Below are positions 8,844-16,671 of a stretch of 64,000 bases of DNA, piece after piece. The position numbers and the translations under genes are program-made. Source of the stretch: Nocardia jinanensis (GTDB lineage Bacteria; Actinomycetota; Actinomycetes; Mycobacteriales; Mycobacteriaceae); NCBI RefSeq assembly GCF_014645735.1, contig NZ_BMMH01000028.1, positions 1 through 64,000 of the forward strand, given 5' to 3'. Under the pieces are notes generated by a model. That model searched no databases and was not told the origin of the DNA. It saw nothing but the letters and a program-made list of their open reading frames with translations. Positions within the stretch are counted from its first letter, which is position 1. Every line of letters starts with the position of its first letter.

Positions 8844-9043
8844 CGTTGTCGGCTGTACCGGCGCTCGTCGGGGCGGCCCGGGCGGCCCGGGGGCACGGAG
8901 CGCGCTCGCGCGCACCCGGAAGTTCATCGCGGGGTAACGGGGTGATCAACCAGGTGAACCACCATGATTCGGGCAGGCGTTCACTTCCGAGTCCCGCAGG
9001 CGTCCGGTCGCGGGCCGGGCGGAACGGGACAACCCGGCAGGAT

Positions 9044-9049
9044 TAGGCT
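9044..9049 (+). promoter_or_regulatory. -10 box of pyk (leaderless)
   Basis: TAGGCT is followed by six bases and then GTG 9056, which decides the start over ATG 9059. The 210 bases between the TM2 terminator and this box hold no gene I can support. Confidence 0.5.
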
Positions 9050-9055
9050 CGACAC

Positions 9056-10474
9056 GTGATGCGACGGACGAAGATTGTGTGCACCCTCGGCCCGGCCACT
9101 GCCACCGAGGAACGTATTCGAGAGCTCGTCGAGAGTGGTATGGATGTCGCCCGGCTCAATTTCAGCCACGGCGAGCACTCCGACCACGCCGAAAACTACA
9201 AGAAGGTGCGGCAGGCCTGCGAGGATCTCAGCCGCGCCGTCGGCATACTCGCCGATCTGCAGGGCCCCAAGATCCGGCTGGGTCGCTTCGCCGAGGAACG
9301 GACCGTCTGGGCGACCGGTGAGACCGTTCGTATCACCGTCGACGATATCGTCGGCAGCCACGACCGGGTCTCCACCACCTACAAGCAGCTCGCCGCCGAT
9401 GCCAAATCCGGCGACCGGCTGCTGGTCGACGACGGCAAGGTCGGCCTGGAAGTGATCCGCGTCGAGGGCAACGACGTGGTGTGCGAGGTCACCGAGGGCG
9501 GACCGGTCAGTAACAACAAGGGTGTTTCGCTGCCGGGTATGGACGTCTCGGTACCCGCGCTCTCCCAGAAGGACATCGAAGATCTGGAGTTCGCCCTCAA
9601 CCTGGGCGTGGATTTCATCGCGCTGTCGTTCGTGCGGTCGCCGTCGGATATCGAACTCGTGCACGATGTGATGGACCGGGTCGGCCGCCGAGTGCCGGTG
9701 ATCGGAAAGTTGGAGAAGCCGGAGGCCATCGACAACCTCGAGGCAGTGGTCCTGGCCTTCGACGCGGTCATGGTGGCCCGCGGCGACCTCGGTGTGGAAC
9801 TGCCGCTCGAACAGGTGCCGATCGTGCAGAAACGTGCGATCCAGATGGCCCGGGAGAACGCGAAACCGGTCATCGTGGCCACCCAGATGCTCGAATCGAT
9901 GATCGAGAACTCCCGGCCCACCCGCGCCGAGGCCTCGGATGTGGCGAACGCGGTGCTCGACGGCGCCGATGCGGTGATGCTGTCGGGGGAGACCTCCGTC
10001 GGCAAGTACCCGATCGAGACGGTCCGCACCATGGCCCGCATCGTGCACGCGGTGGAGAGCGAGTCGACCAATGTTCCCCCGCTGACCCATACGCCGCGTA
10101 CGAAGCGCGGTGTCATTTCCTATGCGGCGCGCGATATCGGCGAGCGCCTCAACGCGAAGGCGCTGGTCGCGTTCACCCAGTCGGGCGATACGGTGCGCCG
10201 CTTGGCACGGCTGCACACTCCGCTGCCGCTGCTGGCGTTCACCCCCCTTCCGGAAGTGCGCAGCCAGCTGGCGCTCACCTGGGGTACCGAAACGTTCATC
10301 GTGCCCACCGTGGACAGCACCGACGCGATGATCCAGCAGGTCGATCAAGCGCTGCTGAGCATGAATCGGTACCGCAAAGGCGACCTCGTCGTCATCGTCG
10401 CGGGCTCTCCGCCCGGTACCGTCGGTTCCACCAACCTGATCCACGTGCACCGTATCGGCGAGGAGGACCACTGA
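9056..10474 (+). CDS. pyk: Pyruvate kinase
   Basis: 472 residues. Transfers phosphate from phosphoenolpyruvate to ADP, the last step of glycolysis. Seen: KIVCTLGPAT at the N-terminus, MDVARLNFSHG near residue 32, the B domain between about 70 and 165, the catalytic lysine in GKLEKPEAIDN near 220, the metal-binding MVARGDLGVELP near 240, and ATQMLESMIENSRPTRAE near 280. Full length for the actinobacterial enzyme. tesB follows after 25 bases, probably on the same transcript, as in M. tuberculosis. Confidence 0.97.
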   Translation: MMRRTKIVCTLGPATATEERIRELVESGMDVARLNFSHGEHSDHAENYKKVRQACEDLSRAVGILADLQGPKIRLGRFAEERTVWATGETVRITVDDIVGSHDRVSTTYKQLAADAKSGDRLLVDDGKVGLEVIRVEGNDVVCEVTEGGPVSNNKGVSLPGMDVSVPALSQKDIEDLEFALNLGVDFIALSFVRSPSDIELVHDVMDRVGRRVPVIGKLEKPEAIDNLEAVVLAFDAVMVARGDLGVELPLEQVPIVQKRAIQMARENAKPVIVATQMLESMIENSRPTRAEASDVANAVLDGADAVMLSGETSVGKYPIETVRTMARIVHAVESESTNVPPLTHTPRTKRGVISYAARDIGERLNAKALVAFTQSGDTVRRLARLHTPLPLLAFTPLPEVRSQLALTWGTETFIVPTVDSTDAMIQQVDQALLSMNRYRKGDLVVIVAGSPPGTVGSTNLIHVHRIGEEDH

Positions 10475-10499
10475 TGATCGAGGCCCGCGGGGTCGCCCG

Positions 10500-11393
10500 G
10501 TGAGCGCGCCGGTCGGCGAACCCGAGACCGCTAACCACTCCGATCTCGACACCCTGCTGGAACTGCTGGATCTCGACCAGATGTCCGAGGACGTCTTCCT
10601 CGGACATCATCCGGAGAAGGTGTCCAGCCGGACCTTCGGCGGCCAGCTGGTCTCTCAGGCGGTGATCGCGGCGGGACGTACTGCGGGACATCGCCCGATC
10701 CACGTGCTCAACGCCCACTTCGTACGCGGCGGCGATGTGAAGAAGCCGATCGAGTACCACGTGGAGCGGCATCGCGACGGGCGGGCGTTCGCCAACCGCA
10801 CTGTCACCGCGCTCCAGGGCGGCCAGGAGCTGTTCGTCATGCTGGCGTCGTTCCAGGAGTGGGGCAAAGGTCTCGAGCACGCGCACGAGCGTCCCGAAGT
10901 CCCCGATCCGGAGACATTGCCACGGATCCAGGAGAGTTTCGCCGGGTTCGAGGACAAGCTCGAGATGTTCGTCAACGCTCCGCATCCGATCGATATGCGG
11001 TACACGAACGATCCCGCCTGGATTCTCAAGGGGACCGGGGAGAAACTCAACCACAATCGGGTGTGGATGCGTGCCGACGGAACTCTGCCCGACGATCCGC
11101 TGATCCATGTCGCCGCGCTGAGCTATTCCTCCGACACCACCGTGCTCGATTCGATCATCACCACGCACGGCCTCTCATGGGGCCTGGATCGGATCGTCGC
11201 CGCCACGGTGAACCATTCCATCTGGTTCCATCGGCCGTTCCGCTTCGACGACTGGGCTCTCTACTCCACCGAATCCCCGGTCGCCGCGGGATCTCGCGGA
11301 CTGGCCACCGGCCGGTTCTACTCGCGCGAGGGCGACCTGCTGGCCACCACCGTGCAGGAGGGCGTGATCCGGCACTTCCCGGCCCGCCGCTGA
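10500..11393 (+). CDS. tesB: Acyl-CoA thioesterase II
   Basis: 297-residue double-hotdog thioesterase that hydrolyses acyl-CoA to fatty acid and CoA. The N-terminal hotdog carries SRTFGGQLVSQAVIAAG and the C-terminal one LIHVAALSYSSDTTVLDS and WSLD-like GLSWGLDRIVAATVNHSIWFHRPFR; the segments holding the TesB catalytic Asp, Thr and Gln are all present. GTG 10500 is the start. Lies directly downstream of pyk as in mycobacteria (tesB1). Confidence 0.93.
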   Translation: MSAPVGEPETANHSDLDTLLELLDLDQMSEDVFLGHHPEKVSSRTFGGQLVSQAVIAAGRTAGHRPIHVLNAHFVRGGDVKKPIEYHVERHRDGRAFANRTVTALQGGQELFVMLASFQEWGKGLEHAHERPEVPDPETLPRIQESFAGFEDKLEMFVNAPHPIDMRYTNDPAWILKGTGEKLNHNRVWMRADGTLPDDPLIHVAALSYSSDTTVLDSIITTHGLSWGLDRIVAATVNHSIWFHRPFRFDDWALYSTESPVAAGSRGLATGRFYSREGDLLATTVQEGVIRHFPARR

Positions 11394-11412
11394 GTCTGTG
11401 CCGGCTGCCGGA

Positions 11413-11820
11413 TCAGAGTCGCTCCGGCAGCAGCGGCTCCATATCGAGATCGCTGCGCTGTTCGGCGCGGAAAGTGAACGGAGCGCCGGGGCCCAGTGTG
11501 TCCAGGCCCTGGAGCAGCCGGTGTTCGAATGCGGCCAGATAGCTGTCGGTGAGTTCGGCCGGGTCGCCGACCAGGCTCAGCGCGATCTCGAAGGTCGCGC
11601 GCCCCTGCGGTTCGGCTCCCGGATTCGCGATACGCCAGCGGTTGTCGAAATCCCGGTGTCGGGAATCGTCCTCGGCGATCGGCAGGGTGAAACGCCACGC
11701 GCAGATGTCACCGTCGCCCAGATGCTCGGCCAGTTCCGTTCTGACGGTGTCGACGAGATCTTCCAGGATTTCCGGTGTGACATAAACCTGAAGCGAAACA
11801 TCCGAAATGCGTTTCGGCAT
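11413..11820 (-). CDS. Conserved hypothetical protein
   Basis: 135 residues, no signal peptide or membrane segment, with a predicted alpha/beta composition. Contains paired charged stretches such as DSRHRDFDNRWRIANPGAEPQGRATFEIA. AGGAATCAGGC before the ATG gives a plausible ribosome binding site. Codon use matches its neighbours, so it is probably a real gene, but I recognise no family. It is convergent with tesB, 19 bases apart. Confidence 0.6.
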   Translation of the reverse strand: MPKRISDVSLQVYVTPEILEDLVDTVRTELAEHLGDGDICAWRFTLPIAEDDSRHRDFDNRWRIANPGAEPQGRATFEIALSLVGDPAELTDSYLAAFEHRLLQGLDTLGPGAPFTFRAEQRSDLDMEPLLPERL

Positions 11821-12067
11821 GCCTGATTCCTGTCGTGTGTCGAACCTGCAACGGGATCGGATTCTTCGGATCGATGGTCCGGATGGCGAGTGTAGTGCCC
11901 TGAACGTGGAAAGTCAGGGCGCACGTAGTTATTCGTAACTTCCGGGCGGAATCGCGGGCGGATCGCGGGCGTGCGCGCTCGCCGTGCCCGGCACCACCCG
12001 GAAGCCGGCACCGCGCGGCCGACGGTCGGACCGGATCCCGGTCAGACCCGTATTCTTGCTTGTGTTC

Positions 12068-12697
12068 TCACGCGTACCAACCGGTGTGCTGGGCCGCGAC
12101 CAGCGGCGAGAGCCGGGCCGTGGACGCGGCCGGCTGGACCACCAGCGGCGGCCGGCCCCGATGCCGATTCCCGGGCGTGGCGGCGGGAGCCAGGGCGACC
12201 AGCAGCGGAACCAGGGCATCGGCGATCTTGTCGCCGACTTCGCAGTACGCCTTGGCCGACAGCCCCACCGGGTCGGCGATGTTCTCCCGCCCGACCCGGG
12301 ACAGGTTGTGCCGGTGGCGATGCAGGTCTGCCACGGTGCGGGCGCCGGTCACGCGGGCGATCCGGTGCGCCTCGAGCAACGTGAAGGTCCGCGAGTTCGA
12401 GCCGGCGGCCAGCTCGCGCACATCATCACGGATGTTCTCAGTCATGGTGAGTACGAGATCCGCGCGATCGATATGCTCGGGTTCGAGTTTGCGAGCACGG
12501 AAACTTCCGGGATTTCCACCGAGTCCGGTGATGGCCTCGGCCGCCCGCGGTTCCACCGGAAACCCGACCAGGGCACGGGTACCGGCGCTTTCCGCGGTGA
12601 TGCCGGTGAGCCGGTATTCGACCGCGATGGAGCGGGTGAGCCGTTCGGCGATCACCGAACGGCACACGTTTCCATTGCAGACGAACAGGATGTGCAT
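12068..12697 (-). CDS. Low-molecular-weight protein-tyrosine phosphatase family protein
   Basis: 209 residues. The P-loop is at the very N-terminus: HILFVCNGNVCRSVIAERL fits C-X5-R-S with Cys7 and Arg13, and a second Cys12 inside the loop. The general-acid region reads NIADPVGLSAKAYCEVGDKI near residue 137, including the DP pair. The last 40 residues after LVALAP are Pro/Ala/Arg-rich and outside the fold. LMW-PTPs dephosphorylate protein tyrosine and in actinobacteria often act on capsule or host targets; arsenate reductases of the same fold are the main alternative. A TACGGT box six bases before the ATG predicts a leaderless mRNA. Confidence 0.85.
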   Translation of the reverse strand: MHILFVCNGNVCRSVIAERLTRSIAVEYRLTGITAESAGTRALVGFPVEPRAAEAITGLGGNPGSFRARKLEPEHIDRADLVLTMTENIRDDVRELAAGSNSRTFTLLEAHRIARVTGARTVADLHRHRHNLSRVGRENIADPVGLSAKAYCEVGDKIADALVPLLVALAPAATPGNRHRGRPPLVVQPAASTARLSPLVAAQHTGWYA

Positions 12698-12703
12698 AGC
12701 GCA

Positions 12704-12709
12704 ACCGTA
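12704..12709 (-). promoter_or_regulatory. -10 box of the LMW phosphatase gene (leaderless)
   Basis: On the minus strand TACGGT, then TGCGCT, then ATG. The rest of the 386-base gap up to 13083 is lower in GC near the promoter and holds no gene I can support. Confidence 0.5.
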
Positions 12710-13083
12710 ATTCGCGCTGCCTGCGCGCAGCAGGGCTGTCTGTGCAATATCACAGCTCTCCGAGTGTTAATTCATCTGTGTGTAGCGTGCCGTACATTAA
12801 TCCGGCCCGAATTTTCCCTGCGGTACGAAAAATGTTTCCGTGACCCGTCCCTGCTCGGGGGCAGGGAGAGCCGGCACGCGGGGAGCGGAATTCATCCGAG
12901 GCGATCCGGCCGGGATGTTCCGGGGCCGGCTCGGGGCCGAACCCTGAACTCCTTTTTCCGGTAGTCGCCCGCGACCTGTTCCCGGTTCACCCGGTCCGGG
13001 TGAACCGGGCGCCCGGTCTCGCAACATACGGTCGGGACGGATATGCCCGGAGAAGCTGTCGACCGAGGAAGAGGTATCCGCTG

Positions 13084-14448
13084 ATGGCCGGTCCTGGTCT
13101 CGCCGGTTCGACGATGACGCCGCGGCATGCGCGCGCGGTGGCGCGAACGGCTTACCTGTGGGGCTGGCCGCTGGTGAACATACACAACCGGCGGGTTTTC
13201 CTGGAGCGCCTTCTCGCGCCGGGTCTGCTGTCCGGGATCGTGCCCGCCGGCCCGCCCGGAACGCTCGCGATGCTGCGCGACTACATCCGGCCCGAGGAGC
13301 GGGTCGTCGCGTGTCCCGATCGGGATGTGGTCCACGGGTTCGGGATCCTGGACGGGCAGTTGGAGCCCGTGGTGGTGCAGGTGCCCGAATTCGGCGACCG
13401 CTTCTGGGTGTACCAGGCGGTCGACCAGCGCACCGATTCCTTCGTCCGGCTCGGCAAGATGTACGGGACCGTGCCCGGTTTCTATCTGCTCGCGCACGAG
13501 TCGTGGGGCGGCGCCGTCCCTGCCGGGATCGCCGGCGTCTTCCGGTACGACACCCGCTCCGGCGTGGTGATCCCGCGTGTTTTCCTCGACGATACGGCCT
13601 CCGATCGTGCGGCGATCGAGCCGTTGGTGGACCGGATCTGTATGTATCCGCTATCGGAGTTCGACGGCACCGTGCAGGTCGTGGACTGGTCGGCACTGCC
13701 CCTCTTCGACGGCGGTTCCGCGACCGAGGGGCAGGGGGAGAGGCAATGGGTGAACCCGGAGAAGTACTTCTCCGTACTGGGTGAGGTGCTCGACGAGGTG
13801 CCACCACTGGCGGGGGAGGAGACTCTCTACGAACGGTTCCGGTCGATTCTCGCCGCGGCCGAGCGGGACCCCGATATCGCCGAGACGCTGCGGCAGACGG
13901 CCCTCGACACCGATGCTGTGGTGGGGGAGCTGTTCGAGTTCCGCAATATCGGTATCCCGGTGACCGGAAACTGGACCACCCAGCACAACGGGGCCGCGTT
14001 CGGTGCCGATTACCTGTCCCGGACCGCCATGGGGAAAGCCGATATCTTCGTGAACGCCCCGAACGAAACCGCCTGCTACTACCAGGATCTCGACGACGCC
14101 GGTGATCGCCTGCACGGTGTACGCACCTACACCGTGCACTTCCCCGCGGGAGAGCTGCCGCCGGTTCGCGGTTTCTGGTCGCTGACGGTCTACAACAAGC
14201 AGCATTTCTTCCATTCCAACGAGCTCGACCGGTATGCGCTGGGCAGCAAGAACCAGGACCTCACCTACGGTGACGACGGTTCGCTGACCCTTACCGTCGG
14301 TGGGGCCGGCCCCAGCGAGCCGGAGAAGCTGGCCAACTGGCTACCCGCTCCCGGTGACGAGTTCTCGCTCTACCTGCGCGCCTACTGGCCGGCCGCCGCC
14401 GCACTCGACGGCAGCTGGCAGCCCCCCGCGGTCATCCCGCAGCGCTGA
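13084..14448 (+). CDS. DUF1254/DUF1214 domain protein
   Basis: 454 residues from ATG 13084, which has GAGGAAGAGG nine bases upstream; the frame is open from 13000 but without a start signal. The N-terminal part (AYLWGWPLVNIHNRR ... NPNRDT-like ACPDRDVVHGFGILD ... VQVPEFGDRFWVYQAVDQRTDSF) is typical of DUF1254, and the C-terminal RTYTVHFPAGELPPVRGFWSLTVYN with SKNQDLTYGDDGSLTL is typical of DUF1214. These proteins are widespread in actinobacteria and proteobacteria and have no settled biochemical role. No signal peptide is evident, unlike many relatives. Followed after 39 bases by a PadR gene with its own promoter. Confidence 0.85.
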   Translation: MAGPGLAGSTMTPRHARAVARTAYLWGWPLVNIHNRRVFLERLLAPGLLSGIVPAGPPGTLAMLRDYIRPEERVVACPDRDVVHGFGILDGQLEPVVVQVPEFGDRFWVYQAVDQRTDSFVRLGKMYGTVPGFYLLAHESWGGAVPAGIAGVFRYDTRSGVVIPRVFLDDTASDRAAIEPLVDRICMYPLSEFDGTVQVVDWSALPLFDGGSATEGQGERQWVNPEKYFSVLGEVLDEVPPLAGEETLYERFRSILAAAERDPDIAETLRQTALDTDAVVGELFEFRNIGIPVTGNWTTQHNGAAFGADYLSRTAMGKADIFVNAPNETACYYQDLDDAGDRLHGVRTYTVHFPAGELPPVRGFWSLTVYNKQHFFHSNELDRYALGSKNQDLTYGDDGSLTLTVGGAGPSEPEKLANWLPAPGDEFSLYLRAYWPAAAALDGSWQPPAVIPQR

Positions 14449-14475
14449 GCGCCGCCGGCCCTTCTGCTACCTATG

Positions 14476-14481
14476 TAGACT
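14476..14481 (+). promoter_or_regulatory. -10 box of padR (leaderless)
   Basis: TAGACT is followed by six bases and then GTG 14488. The overlapping CTACCTATGTAGACTACG is partly symmetrical (CTA..TAG) and could be a PadR self-operator. Confidence 0.45.
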
Positions 14482-14487
14482 ACGGGC

Positions 14488-14796
14488 GTGCGAAAAACCC
14501 ACTCGCTGGTCCGGGTCGCGGTGGCCCTGCTGGCCGAACCGGACGGGCGGCACTGGGGTTATGACCTCGGCCGCCGTTCCGGCGTCCGGTCCGGTGTCCT
14601 GTATCCGATGCTCACCCGGATGTTGGACGAGGGCTGGCTGACCGCCGGCTGGGAGGATCCCACCACCCTGACCGAACGGCGTCCGCCGCGGCGCTACTAC
14701 GAACTGACCGAGCACGGGAAGCTGGAGCTGGCCGGCACGGTCCGCGCGGCCCGGGCCGACCGCCGATTCTCCGCACTCGACCTGGGGTGGGCGTGA
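14488..14796 (+). CDS. PadR-family transcriptional regulator
   Basis: 102 residues, a minimal winged helix of the PadR type. GYDLGRRSGVRSGVLYPMLTRMLDEGWLT is the recognition helix and linker, and RRYYELTEHGKLEL the wing. The C-terminal dimerisation helix is short, as in the small PadR subfamily 2. The stop overlaps the start of the next gene (TGATG), so the two are co-translated and the neighbour is the likeliest regulated partner. Confidence 0.88.
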   Translation: MRKTHSLVRVAVALLAEPDGRHWGYDLGRRSGVRSGVLYPMLTRMLDEGWLTAGWEDPTTLTERRPPRRYYELTEHGKLELAGTVRAARADRRFSALDLGWA

Positions 14797-15428
14797 TGGT
14801 GACACTGCTGGACATCGTGGCCTCGTGGCAGGGCTTCACCGCGTTCCTGGTCGCGGTGGCGACCTTCGGTTTCTGTCCCGGCTTTATCCTGCGGATACTG
14901 GTGCGGATCTATCCGGCCGACGACCTCCGGCGCCGGGAACTTCCCGCCGAGCTGTACGCCGTACCCCGTCTCGTACGTCCCTTCTGGGTCGCCGAGCAGC
15001 TCGAGACGGTCCTGCACGAGGGCAGCGCGCTGCGGTATCGCGCCCGGCGGACCCGGGCTCTCGCGAAACGGCTCGCCGCCGACGGGCTCACCGCGCTGGA
15101 CGCGGAAGCCCTGCGCGCGATCGAGGAATCCGGCGCGGCCGACGACGAGATGGTGTTCGTCGGTTTCGGAACCGGCGCCCTGCTGGCTCAGCGCGTCGGC
15201 GACCTGCGTCGCAGGGGTCCACAGACGATTTCGGAGCGGCTGCGGAACACGATCCGGTGGGCCCTGTTGTCCCGGCGCCGGAAGCACTACATCCGGGAGC
15301 TGCGATCCCGGTTGACCGCCCGGGTGGGGCCGCCGGTTTCTCTCATCGGCGCGGCCCCGAGAACTGCCGATCTGTCGTCGGTGCCGGTCCCGCATCGGGC
15401 TGTGTCCTCCGCGCGGTCGCGGCCCTGA
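14796..15428 (+). CDS. Membrane-anchored hypothetical protein coupled to PadR
   Basis: 210 residues from ATG 14796 inside the padR stop; GTG 14787 in the same frame is the alternative. One clear hydrophobic segment covers residues 10-35 (FTAFLVAVATFGFCPGFILRIL), then a charged cytoplasmic region with many Arg residues (ELPAELYAVPRLVRPFWVAEQLETVL). I recognise no named domain, but the pattern of a PadR gene followed by a small anchored protein recurs in Nocardia and Streptomyces as far as I recall. Function unknown. Confidence 0.65.
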   Translation: MVTLLDIVASWQGFTAFLVAVATFGFCPGFILRILVRIYPADDLRRRELPAELYAVPRLVRPFWVAEQLETVLHEGSALRYRARRTRALAKRLAADGLTALDAEALRAIEESGAADDEMVFVGFGTGALLAQRVGDLRRRGPQTISERLRNTIRWALLSRRRKHYIRELRSRLTARVGPPVSLIGAAPRTADLSSVPVPHRAVSSARSRP

Positions 15429-15580
15429 GGCTCTGACCGGGGGTCGTGACTACGACGTCGGACCATCTTTCGCCGGAAAGGCGGCGGGGACCGGACGATG
15501 AGGCATGAGGCGATTGCGGACTCGCCGCGGATTTTATGAGGGAAAGAGGACGGCTCGAACCCGGAAATGCCGTCCGACCT

Positions 15581-15667
15581 TGGTGCCGAGTGTGGGACTC
15601 GAACCCACACGTCCTTTCGGACAACGGTTTTTGAGACCGTCGCGTCTGCCAGTTCCGCCAACTCGGC
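15581..15667 (-). tRNA. tRNA-Leu (anticodon CAA)
   Basis: The minus strand gives acceptor stem GCCGAGT/ACTCGGC, discriminator A and an encoded CCA at 15581-15583. The anticodon loop CTCAAAA is closed by ACGGT/ACCGT and gives anticodon CAA, reading UUG. A long variable arm (TGTCCGAAAGGACG) and T-loop GTTCGAGTC confirm a class II leucine tRNA of 87 bases. Confidence 0.96.
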
Positions 15668-15887
15668 GCACCGGATGCACATAGTAGCCGTCGGCGGCCG
15701 GAACACCGAATCGCGGGGGTCGTAGTACCTGCGGAACCGTGTTACGCAGGGTATATGCAGCGCCGATCACCGTGAAAGGTAGTCTCTACACCACCCGATC
15801 GCGTGACGGCGGATCGACGGCCGTGCATCGGCTGAGATCCGCCGTCTGCGCTCTCGGGACGAGGCATCGGAACCAGAGGGGTCGTTT

Positions 15888-16484
15888 ATGAGCACTAGTG
15901 CGAACGCCGCGGCGAAACGCGTGGTCGTCGCCGAGGACGAGGCGTTGATCCGGATGGATCTGGTCGAGATGCTGACCGAAGAGGGATACCAGGTGGTGGG
16001 GGAGGCCGGGGACGGTCAGCAGGCGGTGGACCTCGCGGTGGAGCACCGGCCGGATCTGGTGATCATGGATGTGAAGATGCCGCGCCGCGACGGGATCGAC
16101 GCTGCCGCCGAGATCGCCTCCAAACGTGTTGCGCCCGTGGTCATCCTGACCGCGTTCAGTCAGCGCGATCTGGTGGAGCGGGCGCGCGACGCCGGTGCCA
16201 TGGCCTATCTGGTGAAACCGTTCACCAAATCCGATCTGGTCCCGGCCATCGAGCTGGCGGCCAGCCGGTTCCACGAGATCACCGCGCTGGAGAGCGAAGT
16301 CGCGGGTCTTTCCGAGCGGCTGGAAACGCGCAAACTCGTCGAACGGGCCAAAGGTGTGCTCATGCAGACCCAGGGCCTCAGTGAACCGCAGGCCTTCAAA
16401 TGGATTCAGCGCACCGCCATGGATCGGCGCACCACGATGAAGGCGGTGGCCGAGGTCGTGCTGGAGAACCTCGCCCCGCAGTAG
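15888..16484 (+). CDS. pdtaR: ANTAR-domain response regulator (PdtaR)
   Basis: 198 residues. An N-terminal receiver domain (residues 10-125) has the acidic pair VVAEDEAL, the phospho-acceptor Asp in LVIMDVKMP near residue 65, a Thr/Ser switch in VILTAFS, and Lys in YLVKPF. A coiled linker leads to a C-terminal ANTAR RNA-binding domain (RKLVERAKGVLMQTQGLSEP, AFKWIQRTAMDRRTTM). ANTAR regulators bind paired hexanucleotide stem-loops and prevent termination. The M. tuberculosis homologue Rv1626 sits in the same neighbourhood and pairs with the orphan kinase PdtaS, which is not in this window. AGAGGGG precedes the ATG. Confidence 0.95.
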   Translation: MSTSANAAAKRVVVAEDEALIRMDLVEMLTEEGYQVVGEAGDGQQAVDLAVEHRPDLVIMDVKMPRRDGIDAAAEIASKRVAPVVILTAFSQRDLVERARDAGAMAYLVKPFTKSDLVPAIELAASRFHEITALESEVAGLSERLETRKLVERAKGVLMQTQGLSEPQAFKWIQRTAMDRRTTMKAVAEVVLENLAPQ

Positions 16485-16510
16485 ACCCCGCGGCGCGGCG
16501 CATAGCGGCC

Positions 16511-16526
16511 TTAACGCCCCGGAAAC
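16511..16526 (+). promoter_or_regulatory. GlnR-like binding site ahead of the liv operon
   Basis: TTAAC-GCCCCG-GAAAC fits the actinobacterial GlnR box gTnAC-n6-GaAAC except for the first, weakly conserved base. It lies 145 bases before the binding-protein gene, in an AT-richer gap. Two inverted repeats follow: ATCATC/GATGAT at 16553-16567 and AACATA/TATGTT at 16587-16605. Confidence 0.45.
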
Positions 16527-16671
16527 ACAAGCCGGAAAATAATTGCGACGACATCATCGGAGATGATCCGATTGTGACGCGGGATCAACATACCGGAGTT
16601 ATGTTTCTCACGAGTCGGCGTGGTCGGCTTCCTCGGCCGGCCGAGGTTGATGAGGAACATAGGGGTAGATC

